Below the pieces are notes generated by a model. That model saw only the letters and a program-made list of their open reading frames with translations, was not told the DNA's origin and ran no database searches. DNA of 64,000 nucleotides from contig CM053273.1 of NCBI GenBank assembly GCA_028583415.1, forward strand, positions 89,440,676-89,504,675, written 5' to 3'. The translations under genes were made by a program, and so were the position numbers. The stretch comes from Protea cynaroides (taxonomy: Eukaryota > Streptophyta > Magnoliopsida > Proteales > Proteaceae). Positions 48,801 to 60,385 of this stretch are shown here, in pieces. Each line of letters opens with the position of its first letter. Position 1 is the first letter of the stretch.

Positions 48801-50809
48801 TGGTGGTCTGGAGGTGTCGTGACTCCATTTGAATTTGATTTAGGAGTCATCGGGTGGATTAAGAATGATACCTTTTCTGATAGATAGATTAAGAATGATA
48901 TAGGGATTAAGAATAATATTTTTCAGAAAAAAGAATGAAGAACGGGCTGGTTTCAGAACGAACTAAAATTGTTGCTGCTGAACTTAAACAAGAGGCATAG
49001 AGAATAAGAAACAAGAAAGCTGGTAATTTACCTGGATTCACTCAGGGATCGAGGAAGAAATGAGCTGGAACATAGAATAAGAAACAAGAAAGCTGGTAAT
49101 TTACTAGTAATCACTTGACGGATCTCTGGACATAATTAAGCATTAAATGACCCTGATTTACCAGCAGCAAATTCAACTAAAAATAAAAGAACCACCTCAA
49201 AACACGCCGATATAACAAATGGCTACGATTTCTCCTACTTCATTAGCAGTTTAAAAAATAACTTTGAATTTATAGGTCCACTCCTGTGACCTAATTGGAT
49301 TCTCTACATTGCAAATCTTAACACTTGAACCAATTGTTTTAAGGCAATGCCTAGGCTTTGTGGCATAGGTAACCATGTGGTCTACAGTAAGAGAGAAGGA
49401 TAGGTGAAGTCTGACTAGGTTCTTGCCTGGGTACCAAATTTTGTGACCTGGCAGCAACATGTTTATCTAAGCAGCAGCTACTTTGGCTATTTGGCAGCTT
49501 AGTCAATACAATCTGGCCTGATGCTCTGTTTTCTATCTGTTGTATCAATAGACTATCATTCATGTTTGCAACGTTATATTATTTTTATTGTTATGTAAGA
49601 AGAGACAAATTTAAGTTAGATGCTCATTCATCAACAGTTGTGATTATACACATTTTCTGTACGTATTTCTTACACTATTAAACATGTTAATTTGGGCATC
49701 TTAAAATGTATATAATAATACCAAGACATGGTTTTCTACATGCCATCTTAGTATGTATGGCACAGTTCATTCAAGGTATTTCCTTGTAAATTTCTCAGTC
49801 TGGATTATCTGGAACCATCCCATATTTCCTTAGGTACTTGGTGTTGAATACAATACTCTTTTCATTTGTAATATGAAAAAACGACTAATTTGTTTTTTGA
49901 CTATTTTTATGTATTAAGCAGTTTGGAGATGTTTAAAAGGCTAATTACTATCATTCTCATGTACATGCCTTATATTTACTCGAACTCCCCTACCCCTAAA
50001 TTTCTTTTATAATTCCCCCCAAAAAGTAAACTTCCTCCCAAGGATTAAAATATCGTGTATCAGTAGTGTATTGGTCGGGTGATTTTAAGAGACGTATCTT
50101 ATCGTAACGCGGATACGCATGTATACGGGGAAGATACGCACGAGAATGATTAGGGAACGTGCAAAACACAATTTTAAAACATAAAAACACTATAATTAGC
50201 AACATTAAGAAGGAAAATGTTTCTTACATTCATATCATCTGTCTAATACCATGTTGAGTTATAGGCTGGTTCAAAACTCTCAAGAAGGGGTGCAACCAAT
50301 AAGTTTTGGTAGATATATTTTACATATGTCCAATACTCACCCTAGTCCATATATGGATAATAGTGTCTTACCCATTCATGATAGAATGGTGTGTACTCAT
50401 ATGGATTCTCGTTGTTGGGAGCCACAATGCCTCAAACGATTCCCCCTCGAACTTCCAAATGGTGTACTCCCAATGCTGGAAAAAGAATCAGGAAGATGTC
50501 CATAATGCATAAGTGAAGGAGCATTACTTGGTTCTGAACTCATGCTCATTGGTTCCATCTCCCTCATAAGCATGTCATTATTACCAGGTTGATCCCGTTG
50601 CTTACCCTTCGATTGTAACTCCTAGGCTGTGGGCGACCACCGTGATCATCATCTTGGGTTGCACGAGTATAAGCCTCCTTGTCTGTGAATTGCATTGGAT
50701 CATATGTTCACAAACCACCACCACCACAGCACCACCACCATGGCACCACCAGCACTACTTCCACCACCACCACCATCATCATCACCATCTTCACCATCAT
50801 CACCATCAC

Positions 50810-50841
<32 letters not shown>

Positions 50842-53800
50842 GAAAATAATGCCTCTATATTGAGCACTTGACCTCGTCTTCCTATCATCACCACCAGAGA
50901 ATCCAATTACTCTCGCTCTGGTCTTGGCTTGTGTTTGTGATAGTTGTTGTGTTTTCTCATCATCATTCAACTGGCGAATGATGTTCTCCACGATAGGATC
51001 AACTGTAGTAGTTTGCCAATCCTCAGCAATCTCATCCAGCACTAATATTCTATTATTGTCCTCTATCCATGCTCCAACTGGATCATCCTTGTCGAGCATG
51101 TGATTGATGTCGATGGCATTTACATTTGTCTCGTTCTGTTGTTCTGACTATAGAAATCTTTTCTTCAATCTCATATTATAGTGGACGTAGACCAACTTTT
51201 GAAATTTTATCATGGATGTGGTTTAGTATGCATAATGCATTGCTCGAAATCGCTCTAGTTTCTTTCACATCCACTTGAGGCGGTCGTTTGGGATAATATC
51301 CAAATTGCAATCCTCCTCATGGAGTACTTTCTCCATAGTTAAGCCACCAATTAGCTGTATAAAAAGAAATAATTTCAATGAATGAACTTTTGAAATTCAT
51401 AAGGTTAAAAAAGAATATGATATGTTGTCTAACTTACCAGGGTTGTTCGAGGATCTTGCGCCGATAGCCAACTGATCAACAAATCCTTGCGTACTCTCAG
51501 GGAAAATTTTAAGCTACAATAGTTAAATATATTGGTTAGCCAATCATTGAAGATTATGCAAGTAACATTTATGAAAGCAAGTCATTTTTTTGTTACCTCA
51601 TCCATGGCATACATGGCTTTTGTTGTATCTGGCTCCAATATATTGATGACTTCTCTAACGGCGTCTACATAAGGTAACTCGTAACCTAAGCCAGGTTGAG
51701 TATAGTGGATGTCTGGATTTAAGTAATGTGCTACTCAGTGTAAGATATTGATGTACTAGAAATTTAGAATTCAAATTATAAGTGATAAAAATATAAAGAA
51801 AGAGTCCATGTGATACAAGATTACTTGCCATTTGAATGTCTTGCACCAACATTCTTTCCCATCGATTCTTTATAGTTTTCAAAAATTGTTTCTTCCTTGA
51901 TGGATTCAGTTTATTTATTATCTTCCTCGCCAACGATATGCCTTGCACCAACTTTCCCATTGTTTGTTCCTTATCACCATCAATTTGCCTGAGGAGAAAA
52001 AAGAGAGGCTTCATAACCTTAGACAATTTTCAATCTTAACCCAAAATTTTGCAGACAAAATGACAAGCCTCACTTCTTTCCCTATATTGCTCCCACAATA
52101 AGGACTGAACAACCATTCATCTCTAGTCACCATCCAGAGTAGACCTGCCTTTCAGATAACTAGGCTATTAAAGGCAATGTAGTTGGTAGCAAACCTCGTG
52201 GCCGCATGCCTCACCAAGTCGTCTCTCGTGTGCTTCCTCATCAAAGCTAACACCCAATGATGGTTGTAAATGAAATTTGTTATCTTCCTTGCACCATCAT
52301 TCACCTTTGACACCTTGGGCATGTCACCAATGTCTTTAAACATCAAATCAATTCAGTGTGCAGCACAGCACAAGGTGTCCAAAATAGGTTTTGTCTCTTC
52401 ATCATAAGTGTAAGTCCAGCCCTCTTATAATTTGGACAATCTGGACTATATTTTCTTCTCTAACTTCTTCAATAACTTCATCCATCAGATTATACAGATA
52501 TTGAAAGTCTTTTACATGCTTTGATGCGTTGACTGACTTGAGGAAAATGGTACGCCCATCACAGTAAACAAGAAAGTTGATGATGGAAAACCGTGTTGGC
52601 CCACTCCAAGCATCACACATGATGATAATTTCATATTGGGGCCACTTTTGCTTGAACATTTGGTACATATTCATCAACCTCACTTACAATGGCATCCAAG
52701 TATGGGCCAGCAATCTGATAAGGTGGGTGGCGTCACACCTGGTCCATAACACTGTATCTCTTGCACCACTGCCTTGAAATATGGATTTTTGGCCTTTTGT
52801 GCTGGAATAAAAAAATCATCTAGAAATTGATTTTCCCATTCTCTCACTTAATGACGTTGGATGCATTGCCTTTTTTATTCTTTGTTGCCCTGTATCTAGT
52901 GATTTGAAGGTAATGAATGTCCATGCTCTTTTCTTCTTGCCCTTGCCCTGGCCCTGGCCCTGAAATTGGTCAAACATACCCCGGACTGCCGGAAACTTGC
53001 TGATTTAGTCAAACCAACTGGTTCCTTACCTTTGCTTGACTGTGTGCGTATCTTGGAACCACTATCACCGCCACCACCTTGAGATATTGAGCTTCTCAAC
53101 TGGGCTTCCTCCCATTGTTTCGCTCAATGCTCATGCCTTATGGCTGCCATTGTTTGGTGAAACTCATCTTCACCCTCCATGCCCGATCCCTCATAATCCT
53201 TGAACTCTCTTGGCTCATCTGAATCCATAAAATTCTATGATACTGTATATCTTTCCTCATCATCCTTCTTTTTCTTTCCTTTTGCTTTTCCTTCCGCCAA
53301 TTGTTTTGCCATTGCCCTACTTAACTCAACAAGACATTTTGTGCACTTCTCCACATTTGGTTAATTTCGTGCCATGTGTTGCTTTTGCCTCGTTACCCTA
53401 CCTCCATGATGTTCGGTGCTACAGAAGTTGCATCTTGTCATTAATCGATTCCCAACGATTTTAGTGCAATAACTCCGACCGATATTTTTGCTCGTCATAT
53501 TTCTACACACCGCACGTGTGACCCGACATACAAATTTCATAAAAAAATACCATGCATAAACCTAATAATTTTATACATTATTTCTTATTTTTCAGCAATA
53601 AAAAATTGCATAAAATTAAATATAACATCTACAAATCATGACTCATGATGAACAAATATCCTTAGCTTGAAAATACAGAAACATTAATGGTTTCAGAAAC
53701 ATTAACATATACTAAATAACAGAAAATTAATTTTTCAGATATTTCAAAACTGGAAAATACAATAATAAAAAACAGAAAATTAAAATGAACATGCAACACT

Positions 53801-56800
53801 CATAGTTTGCATTATTCATGGAAATCAGAAAATTTAACATATAAATATATAATAAATAACAGCAATTTTTGGAATTTTTTTAAAACTAGAAAATATAAAA
53901 ATAAATATCAGAAAAATAAAAATCATGATTTCAAGTATGCAACACTTTTAGTTATTGAGGGAAATCATGAATGTTAAAATATAATAAATAACAGAAAAAG
54001 AATTTTGGATTTTTTAAAACTGTAAAATATAAATATAAATAACAGAAAATTAAAATTATGGTTTTAAGTATGCAACACTCTTAGTTTGCATTATTCATGG
54101 AAACCAGAAAATTAGCGTACATTTTGGAGCACATTTACATGAAAAAAAATGAATTTATAAATTATATTTATTAATATGTTTCCAGAAAATTAAAATAAAA
54201 AACAAAAATTGAAAATTAAAGAGAATGTACCAATTTGGTAGATCGGCACTCTACAATCAACATATTAAAGATACAAAATGATATGGTTCATTTTTGGGAA
54301 AAAAAATTGAAATTTTTTGTGTTGAAAAAAAATCTGAAATCCATACTAAAATTCATGTTAAAACTATTTTTTGATGCATGGATTTATCATATTAGTCCAT
54401 GATATACTGATTCATGGGAAGAAAAACTTAAAAAATCAAATTTTGAATGAAAAAGGAGGAGTTGCAGGTTTACCTACTTTTTCTGCACTTGAGACTAGAA
54501 GGATGAAATCACACTTTGAATCTTGCTTTTAGAACTGTTTGATGCTTGTCTTTGGATCGTTTTTGGGTGTATAATGAAACCCCTAAGGAATTTTTGAAAG
54601 ATCTGAGGAGTCTTTGAAGATTTTTGAGGAATGTCTCGGTTGACAGGAAAAGGTAGAAAGTGTATCGAGGAGTATCGATTTTGTATTAGGGTATTGAACA
54701 GTATCGATCAATATCGAACCATATACTGGTTAATACGGGTTTGATTTTTGTTTTTATTTAAAAAAACTGGGTTAAAAACTGCATTGATATGTATCCATCG
54801 TATTGAGGTGTATCGAGCTGTATCGGTTATATACGCTCGATACGGGTGGATTCACTTTTGGGTTTTAAAAATGAGATACATATCCCCTTGTATCGCATTG
54901 ACTACTGTTGATATTGATATGTATAGACCGATATGCTCCGTATCGATACAATACTTAAAACCGTGCTTCCACCTCTCTTTCTCCCTTGGTAATTAAAAAT
55001 CCCTAAATTACTACTAATCCCCTTCAATCCCTCCCTTATCAAGTTCTCCCTCCAGCAGCACCTACTCCGGCATCTCTGCCACCACACTCACGGCTCCACC
55101 CTCGCTCTCTGCATCTGCCCCCTCTCCCTTCTCCCTCACCCCTACCTCGTCTTGCACTCTGCATTGCCCCTCCCCTCATCATCATCTCCACTGGATTCAT
55201 TTTTGTCCTCCGAGGATGAATCTGGTCGCAACAGCTAGCGAAAGAAGAAGCGGAAGAAAGTGATGCCATTCTTTAATAAACTAGTGAACAAAGTGATCGA
55301 GAAGTAAGATGCTATAGAATGAGTTCTTAGAGGCCATAAAAAAACAAGGCACAAAACGGTAGGTAGAAAAGAAGCCTGGAAGGTTCAGGAGATGGCAAGG
55401 TTGAATTAAGAACACGAATTGGTGCTGAAAGAACATTCCGCCACCGCTACGAGGGATGCTGCTGTAATCGCATTCTTGTAGAAGAACTCGGAACTGGAGA
55501 ATCTGATGCATTGACTGAACTAGAATTGCAATTGCATGAAAACCAAAACCAAATCCATGGCAGCATTTAGCGCAGCCATAGAACCAGCACAATTATTGCC
55601 GGATACGATGATGGTAGAGATCCTTAGGCAGGCACTGGATAATGCTGCGGATAGCTTCGCTGCAATGATGTGTTGCTTTCTCGATGGCCAGAAGTGGAGG
55701 TTCGGGAACTGATTAAACTATTGAACCAGTATGGATCTCAAGTATCATGAGAATGGGTTGAAAGGGCCATGCACTATGGGAGGAGATCTCAGTCTCCATG
55801 AGAAAGCTTGGATACACTGGAGCGCTAAGAGAATCAAAGAGAAGTGGGAGAATAACCACAAGTACTTCAAGAAGGTGAAGGAGAACAAGAAGAGGCCGGA
55901 ATCCAAGACATGCACCAACTTTCACCCGCTTGACATGCTCTGCAAGGAGAGGAGTTAAGACGCAGCAATGGCATAAGATGGACAGCAACAACAGCAGTAG
56001 CAACACAGCATTGGGTGTGGGTATGGATAAGGGAATGATCACTTTTAGTGAAGGTTAGATGTAGAGAGTGAGAAGAACTGGGAGATGGAGCTGAACCAGG
56101 AACAGACGGAGACAATGAGACGATGTTGAGGATGAGTTGATGGGATTATTGCCGACAATTTTTCTTGTCTGGCCATCGTCAAGTGAGACAAGATAGAGAA
56201 GAGGGAAAGAATTTTCACATCTCTGTCATAAAGATAGAAAAGAGAGATTGAGAGAGTTTCAGGTGGGGTGCCATTTTGAGTGACTAAAGATGCTTGGGAA
56301 ATGGGTCAAGTTGTAGAGGCTGTCGGATTGCTAACTATCACTCGTCAGATTCCTGTTATTGTCCTCACAAATGGGTTGGGTGGGCGGACTATATTAACCT
56401 CCATTAACTATTTATATTCTGCTTAATAATACCAAAGCATGTTTGAACCGTAAAATGAGTTCTCTAGGATTTTGGGCCTCAAGAGAAATCAAGGGTTGGG
56501 GTCAGGGGGAGGGAGATGCATGGGTGACAGGAGTAGGGGGTATATGCATGGGTGACGGGAGGAGGGGGTATATGCATGGGTGACGGGAGGGAGGTGACTC
56601 AGGTGAGGAGGGGAGATGCAGTTAGGGGATGGGGAGAGAGGGCAAGAGAGGGTGGATGTGAGTGCGGAGAGGAGGTGGGGCCGTGGGAGTGGCGAGGGGT
56701 AGGGTGGGGGTAAGTGCGGAAGGCCAGCTTTGGGGATGGGTGCTGCCTTAGAGGGCTACAAGAGGAGAGGGAAAGTGAAGGAATTTGGGGTAATTTAGGG

Positions 56801-59800
56801 ATTCTGAGATATCGGGGACTAAAGAGAGGTGGAGCTTGCTTTTCTGGTGGAATCAGAAAAGAAGTTTGGGGTAGGGGAGTTTGAGTAAATATAGGGCAAG
56901 TGTAGGCGAATAATAGTAATTGGCCCATGTTTTGATTGAACAAGTCATCTGTCAGTTGAGCTAAGACAGCCAAAGTAGTCTCTGACTCTATGCATACATA
57001 CTCTGGTGTCTAAGTACATGGCTTGAGAACTTGGTATCTGATCATTTCAGATTGCCCCATCCTTATCGGTATCAGATGTGATCATGTGATTTATCTGGAA
57101 ACACTTCAATGATCTGGGACAATCTGGATGAGTATTGGTCCATCGAGAATGACCTTTTTTCTGATACTGATTGTTAGATCGTGGACTGTAGGCAGTGATT
57201 GGCTGAAGTTTGGCCCGTAAAGTACTTGGTTTGATCAACCACCTGGTCTCAAATAAAACATTGATTCATTCAATAAAAATTTAGACCATACAAACCCTGG
57301 GACAAACCAGTTTTGAACTGATGTAAGCACCATAGTTGTCAAGGCGATCCAAGGCGTTCGGGGCCATCTTGGGCGCCTAGGCGCCTAGGCAAGGCCTAGG
57401 CGACCAAGGCGTTGCCTAGGCGACCAAGGCGTTCGCAGTGTATTTTTTTTATTTCTAAAATATTAATGTTATATTAATGTTTATATATATGCAACATTCT
57501 ACATAAATAATCAATATTCAAAACATAACTTAATTAATGTGAGAAAACCAACAAGACAACAAAAAATGAATAAAGTTTAGGACAAAAAAACATATTTATG
57601 ACTAACATTTGCGTACTTCTAACAAATTCGATCGGAGCGTCACTCCTTTAATGTAGTTAGAATTCAAGCAATCTTGAATTCGTTGCAAAGCTAGTATAAT
57701 TAGCTTTCCAAAAAATTCGAGATTGCTTAAATCCGAGTTATAATGAAGGAGTTACACTTCGGTCAAACCTTGTTGGGAGTACGTGAATGCTGTTTAAAGT
57801 CGTCTGAATGTAAATTATGTTTTGGGCATCAAAGCAAGAGATTATTTTCGCGCTCTTGGTTTTTAGTGATGTTTTCCTATAATAAGATTTATGGAATTTT
57901 TATATTTGGAAAAAAGCCTAGCATTTGGAAGTTGAAAATCGCCCCCCCACCTAAAAATACGGTTTTTGTTCTTGAATTGGAGGGTTGACTTTTTATCCTT
58001 TTGGAATTTGAATTTTAGACTATTTTTATTGGATTCAAATGGGGGGGGGGTATTTACTTATTATTCATATTTACTTATTTATGAATAATATCGTAAGTAA
58101 ATGAAATATAAAATTAAAGAAACATTTACTTAAATGATATTAGTCATAAATAAGTACTGCCTGATAAATGTTGTTCCTGCCTAGCCTAATAAATCTTGTG
58201 AAGAAAAATCAGAATAAAAAAAACACACATAAGGCCTAAGGCGATTGCCTAGGTATTTTGGGCGTCCAAGGCCTCTAAGACGATGCCCGAAGAGCCTGGG
58301 CGACTGCCTCTTCAACACTTACAAGGGCCTAGCGCCCAGGTCCTTGGATTACGCCCGGATGCTTAGGCGACGCCTTGACAACTATGGATGTAACCTAGGA
58401 TAAGGGTTGACCAGAGTGTAAAGTCAAAGCGAAACATAAAGTGAGGACATCCAAAAATTAATTCAAAATAGGTAGTGAAGTATAAAAAAATGACTTGAAA
58501 ATTAGAAATTGAAGTCTAGAAGTGAGTGTTGAGAAGTATCTTCCCCTTCTTGTGCCAAGCTTCCCTGCAAATGTGCCAAGCCAGAACAAGACAAAATAAC
58601 CTAGCAGCCTAGACGGCCCAGAACACAACCAGCAACCTGTAACTATAACCATATGGAATCTAGCATGCTGATTAAGAGTACGATGTCCCATACAACATAT
58701 TTCATTGTAGCTGCCATATGCACCCTCATCTATAATCATGTCAGATCAAAACCCTTGTTTTGGAATCTACAGCATATTTTTGGTGTCTTGACCTGTCTTT
58801 TCTAAGTGTTGAATCCTCTTGATTGATCCCCATCCAAGGAAGTGCAGAAACTTAGTAAGTTCTTTGGATGGCCCAAATTAAGTCAGGTGTTAAGATTCCA
58901 TGGGGTGATTTTTCTTAGCCCTTTCTGTTGCCTTAATTACAAACATTCTACTAATATTATTTTGGTGAATTAGTTTAATATAAAAAAAAATCCTCGATGA
59001 ATTGGTCTGGTATCTTGATTTGAGGTATTAGTTTTTGCTCTCATCAGCTATGCTGTGTTTGTGAAGAATAATCTATTCTGTTGTTCCATTTGCTCGTAAT
59101 GCTTAAATGGTTTAGCCAAGGTAGATGGGATTTGGTATTGTTAAACGGATTACAATATCATAATAAGGTGCATTATCTTTCTGGGAAAAAAACCTACTTT
59201 TCTTTGTTTTTCAACTTGCCTTCGAGATCTTAACAAGGAAGCCCATGGAAGTTGTGTACTTACTACATAGTTTTTTGTTTTCTTTTTGGTTCTTTCCTTT
59301 TCTTCACAGCCTTTACATAGAGACCTATACACTTTAAACCCAGGAAAGTTCTTTGCCCCTTCATTTATCAAAGCAGTCGGTGAGAACACAGAAGAGAGCT
59401 TAAGAAGTATAATATCAGAACCCTCGCCAGGAGTTTATACCTTTCAAATGCTTCAACCAAGCTTTTGTGAATTGTTGTTATCCGAGGTATGGGCTATCCT
59501 TATATTAATTCTTTGAATTCTTTGACATGGTATATTTAACTTCACTTTGTAGCTTTTAGATGTTAAGAATATGTTCTTCATTTAAGCTATTTTAATGGGT
59601 TTTCTGATCCCCTAGGTGGAGAATTTTGAAAGGTGGGTCCGTGAAACCAAATTTAGAATTATGCGTCCAAATACCATGAATAAATTTGGTGCTGTTCTTG
59701 ATGATTTTGGCCTGGAAACAATGCTTGATAAGCTCATGGATGACTTCATTCGCCCTATATCAAGAGGTGATATGTTTTGCTCAAAGTGAGCTTCTATGTT

Positions 59801-59988
59801 CAGTATATTTAACACAAGATTAATCTGTTGACAGCTGCTGGTGAAGCATAGACTTTTCTCACTTGTTTCTCTCTCTCTCTCTCTCTCTCTTGGATGTGCA
59901 GTGTTCTTTCCTGAAGTTGGTGGAGCCACTCTTGATTCTCACCATGGATTTGTTGTCGAATATGGAAAAGATAGGGATGTTGACCTGG
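42177..59988 (+). CDS. 2-oxoglutarate/Fe(II) oxygenase, plant PKHD type, 5' five exons
   Basis: Visible exons: 42177-42488, 48474-48521, 59310-59486, 59616-59766 and 59902-59988. All junctions are GT-AG and phases agree (775 nt, 258 codons). The start MSCDRSIDRRVESQ is the only in-frame ATG before the conserved part; a (GN)n run follows. Recognised segments are PENYDDLQLEFSSSIFSSLE, VQKHRDYRRKIISNYQ, NPGKFFAPSFIKAV, FGAVLDDFGLETMLDKLM and FFPEVGGATLDSHHGFVVEY, typical of plant PKHD-type hydroxylases. The last exon ends in phase 1 exactly where the family continues with the iron-binding HxD part; that exon is not found before 64000. Family role: Fe(II)- and 2-oxoglutarate-dependent hydroxylation, probably of protein; substrate unknown. 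Introns 1 and 2 are 6.0 and 10.8 kb and full of transposons. Confidence 0.93.
42838..42868. repeat. (TA)n then poly-T in intron 1
   Basis: About 11 TA units followed by T10. Confidence 0.9.
44508..45374 (-). repeat. gypsy solo LTR (867 bp)
   Basis: Same family as the LTR starting at 2082, inverted: on the minus strand it begins TGATGCAGCCC and ends CCCCTTTGCCATCA. Flanked by a perfect 5-bp duplication CCAGT (44503-44507, 45375-45379), with no internal region: the product of recombination between two LTRs. Confidence 0.92.
45243..45292. repeat. Twin perfect palindromes around CACGTG
   Basis: Two perfect palindromes, 24 bp (45243-45266) and 22 bp (45271-45292), share the core CTGTTCACGTGAACAG. 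Each centres on a CACGTG box. They are absent from the two sister LTRs at 2082 and 46237. Confidence 0.93.
45981..47387. mobile_element. hAT-like element with GGCGCCTAGG-type repeats, hosts a solo LTR
   Basis: The ends are CATAGTTGGCAAGGCG and, inverted from the right, GATAGTTCAAGGCGTCG. Flanks TTGTAAAT (45973-45980) and TTGTGAAT (47388-47395) match at 7 of 8. Subterminal words such as GCCGCCTAAGCGC, CGCCTGCCTAGG and GCGCCCGCCTAGAC lie at both ends. A gypsy solo LTR (46237-47021) is nested inside; without it the element is about 620 bp. No coding capacity. Confidence 0.72.
46237..47021 (+). repeat. gypsy solo LTR (785 bp)
   Basis: Starts TGATGTAGTACAAG, ends CCCCTTTGCCATCA, flanked by a perfect 5-bp duplication GGTGG (46232-46236, 47022-47026). 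A CTATATATAG box near 46525 is at the LTR promoter position. Confidence 0.92.
48998..49105. repeat. Short direct repeat about 73 bp apart
   Basis: A word of about 33 bp beginning ATAGAATAAGAAACAAG and ending GGTAATTTAC occurs at about 49000 and 49073, the first copy with one change. Confidence 0.75.
50700..50841. repeat. (CAC)n/(CAT)n microsatellite
   Basis: Compound triplet runs of CAC, CAT and TTC. On the minus strand they read through as Asp and Gly runs near the transposase C-terminus; on the plus strand they give a meaningless poly-His frame. Confidence 0.9.
50845..53440 (-). pseudogene. hAT transposase (BED finger, DUF659, dimerisation), broken
   Basis: Minus-strand order. A BED-like finger at 53440-53320 (CNFCSTEHHGGRVTRQKQHMAR, then a stop, then KCTKCLVEL). 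A basic linker follows. DUF659 is at 52683-52402 (IIMCDAWSGPTR, INFLVY, VFLK-like TIFLKSVNASK, EEVREENIVQIV). After CCAAH comes GDMPKVSKVNDGARKITNFI (52340-52150), then a middle part with RWERMLVQDIQMAS. A dimerisation core near 51270-51170 reads ASSGCERN, stop, SDFEQ, MHTK, corresponding to the family SSxxCERNWS and HTKKRN motifs. The acidic tail ends near 50845. Multiple stops and shifts make it inactive. Confidence 0.87.
53510..54480. other. Non-coding AT-rich part of the hAT element
   Basis: Very AT-rich, with an imperfect repeated phrase of roughly 130 bp (CATGCAACACT, TTAGTTTGCATTATTCATGG, AGAAAATTAA), at about 53790, 53935 and 54070. No coding signal. Confidence 0.5.
55187..56130 (+). 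pseudogene. GT-2-like trihelix transcription factor, broken partial copy
   Basis: The central and C-terminal parts of a GT-2/GTL-type factor. In changing frames: KKKRKK, FFNKLVNKVIEK, EAWKVQEMARLN, EHELVLKE and RDAAVIAFL (55210-55490) match the region before the second trihelix. RWPEVEVRELIKLLNQYGSQ (55683-55745), LWEEISVSMRKLGY (55776-55818), AKRIKEKWENNHKYFKKVKE (55825-55884) and ESKTCTNFHPLDMLCKER (55900-55953) match the second trihelix. A Gln-rich tail follows. At least seven stops and two shifts. There is no N-terminal trihelix; the copy starts just after the hAT insertion. It lies in the sense direction within oxygenase intron 2. A processed copy is possible but no poly-A tail or target duplication was found. 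Confidence 0.88.
56516..56591. repeat. 28-bp minisatellite, about 2.7 units
   Basis: Units starting ATGCATGGGTGACGGGAGG at 56516, 56544 and 56572, the first with two changes. Confidence 0.9.
56592..57329. other. Intronic, no gene recognised
   Basis: A G-rich plus strand to about 56900, then ordinary AT-rich intron sequence. The minus-strand frame at 56973-56599 is Pro/Ser/His-rich low complexity and is not supported as a gene. Confidence 0.4.
57330..58387. mobile_element. hAT-like non-autonomous element with GCCTAGGCG repeats (1058 bp)
   Basis: Perfect 17-bp inverted ends CCATAGTTGTCAAGGCG (57330-57346 and 58371-58387). Flanks are ATGTAAGC (ending one base before the left end) and ATGTAACC (58388-58395), 7 of 8. 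Subterminal words GGCGCCTAGGCGCCTAGGC and GCCTAGGCGACCAAGGCG cluster at the left, with CCTAGCGCCCAGG and GCTTAGGCGACGCC at the right. The interior (57630-58190) is shared with 60386-61442 and with 43.7-44.25 kb. No coding capacity. Confidence 0.78.
58388..59309. other. Intronic sequence before oxygenase exon 3
   Basis: Ordinary T-rich intron with no insertion recognised, ending in a good polypyrimidine tract and CACAG at the exon. Confidence 0.5.
59866..59890. repeat. (TC)n tract before exon 5
   Basis: A CT run forming part of the polypyrimidine tract about 11 bp before the exon 5 acceptor. Confidence 0.85.
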
Positions 59989-60385
59989 GTAAGTGCCTCT
60001 ACTTAGATCTCAAGTAAAACGAAGCCAAGGGGGGGGGGGGTTCCCATAACCTGGCATAAATCCTGCTTCTAAATGGTCTTGAGAGCAAGGTTCCAGATTT
60101 TGGCATGAAGAGTTATTTTTGCCCCCTGCAAATATTTTGTTGAATTTGGTTTAACCTGGTAAACATTACTGATCTAGGGAAATGAGGAGGAATCTGCATA
60201 TTTTGCTGTGAAACTTAAAGGGATGTTTATTAAAGCTGTGGTAAACATCTAGAAATGGTATTTAGATGTTTAAAAAAATCATCCAATGTGGTTTTGTAAT
60301 TTTTTAAAAAGGAATCGGGTGGAAAATTCAAGGGACCTAAATGAGGTTGGAGGTTGGCCTATGTTTAGTTAACATATAATTATAG

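Larger units (their letters stand above)
50039..54965 (-). mobile_element. 4.9-kb hAT element with decayed transposase, TATCGATACG repeats
   Basis: The left end is CAAGGATTAAAATATCG; the right end, inverted, is CACGGTTTTAAGTATTG. Flanks CTTCCTCC (50031-50038) and CTTCCACC (54966-54973) match at 7 of 8, the 8-bp duplication expected of hAT. Both ends are rich in words such as GTATCGATAC, GTATCGAGGAGTATCG and GGATACGCATGTATACG. The interior encodes a broken transposase on the minus strand, antisense to the host oxygenase gene, in whose intron 2 it sits. Confidence 0.87.

Noticed and set aside
50642..50863. Plus-strand frame with a long poly-His run
   Set aside because: It is the translation of a CAC/CAT microsatellite inside the hAT element; the minus-strand frame belongs to the transposase tail.
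56599..56973. Minus-strand Pro/Ser/His-rich frame
   Set aside because: Low-complexity translation of a G-rich stretch after the minisatellite; no conserved motif.
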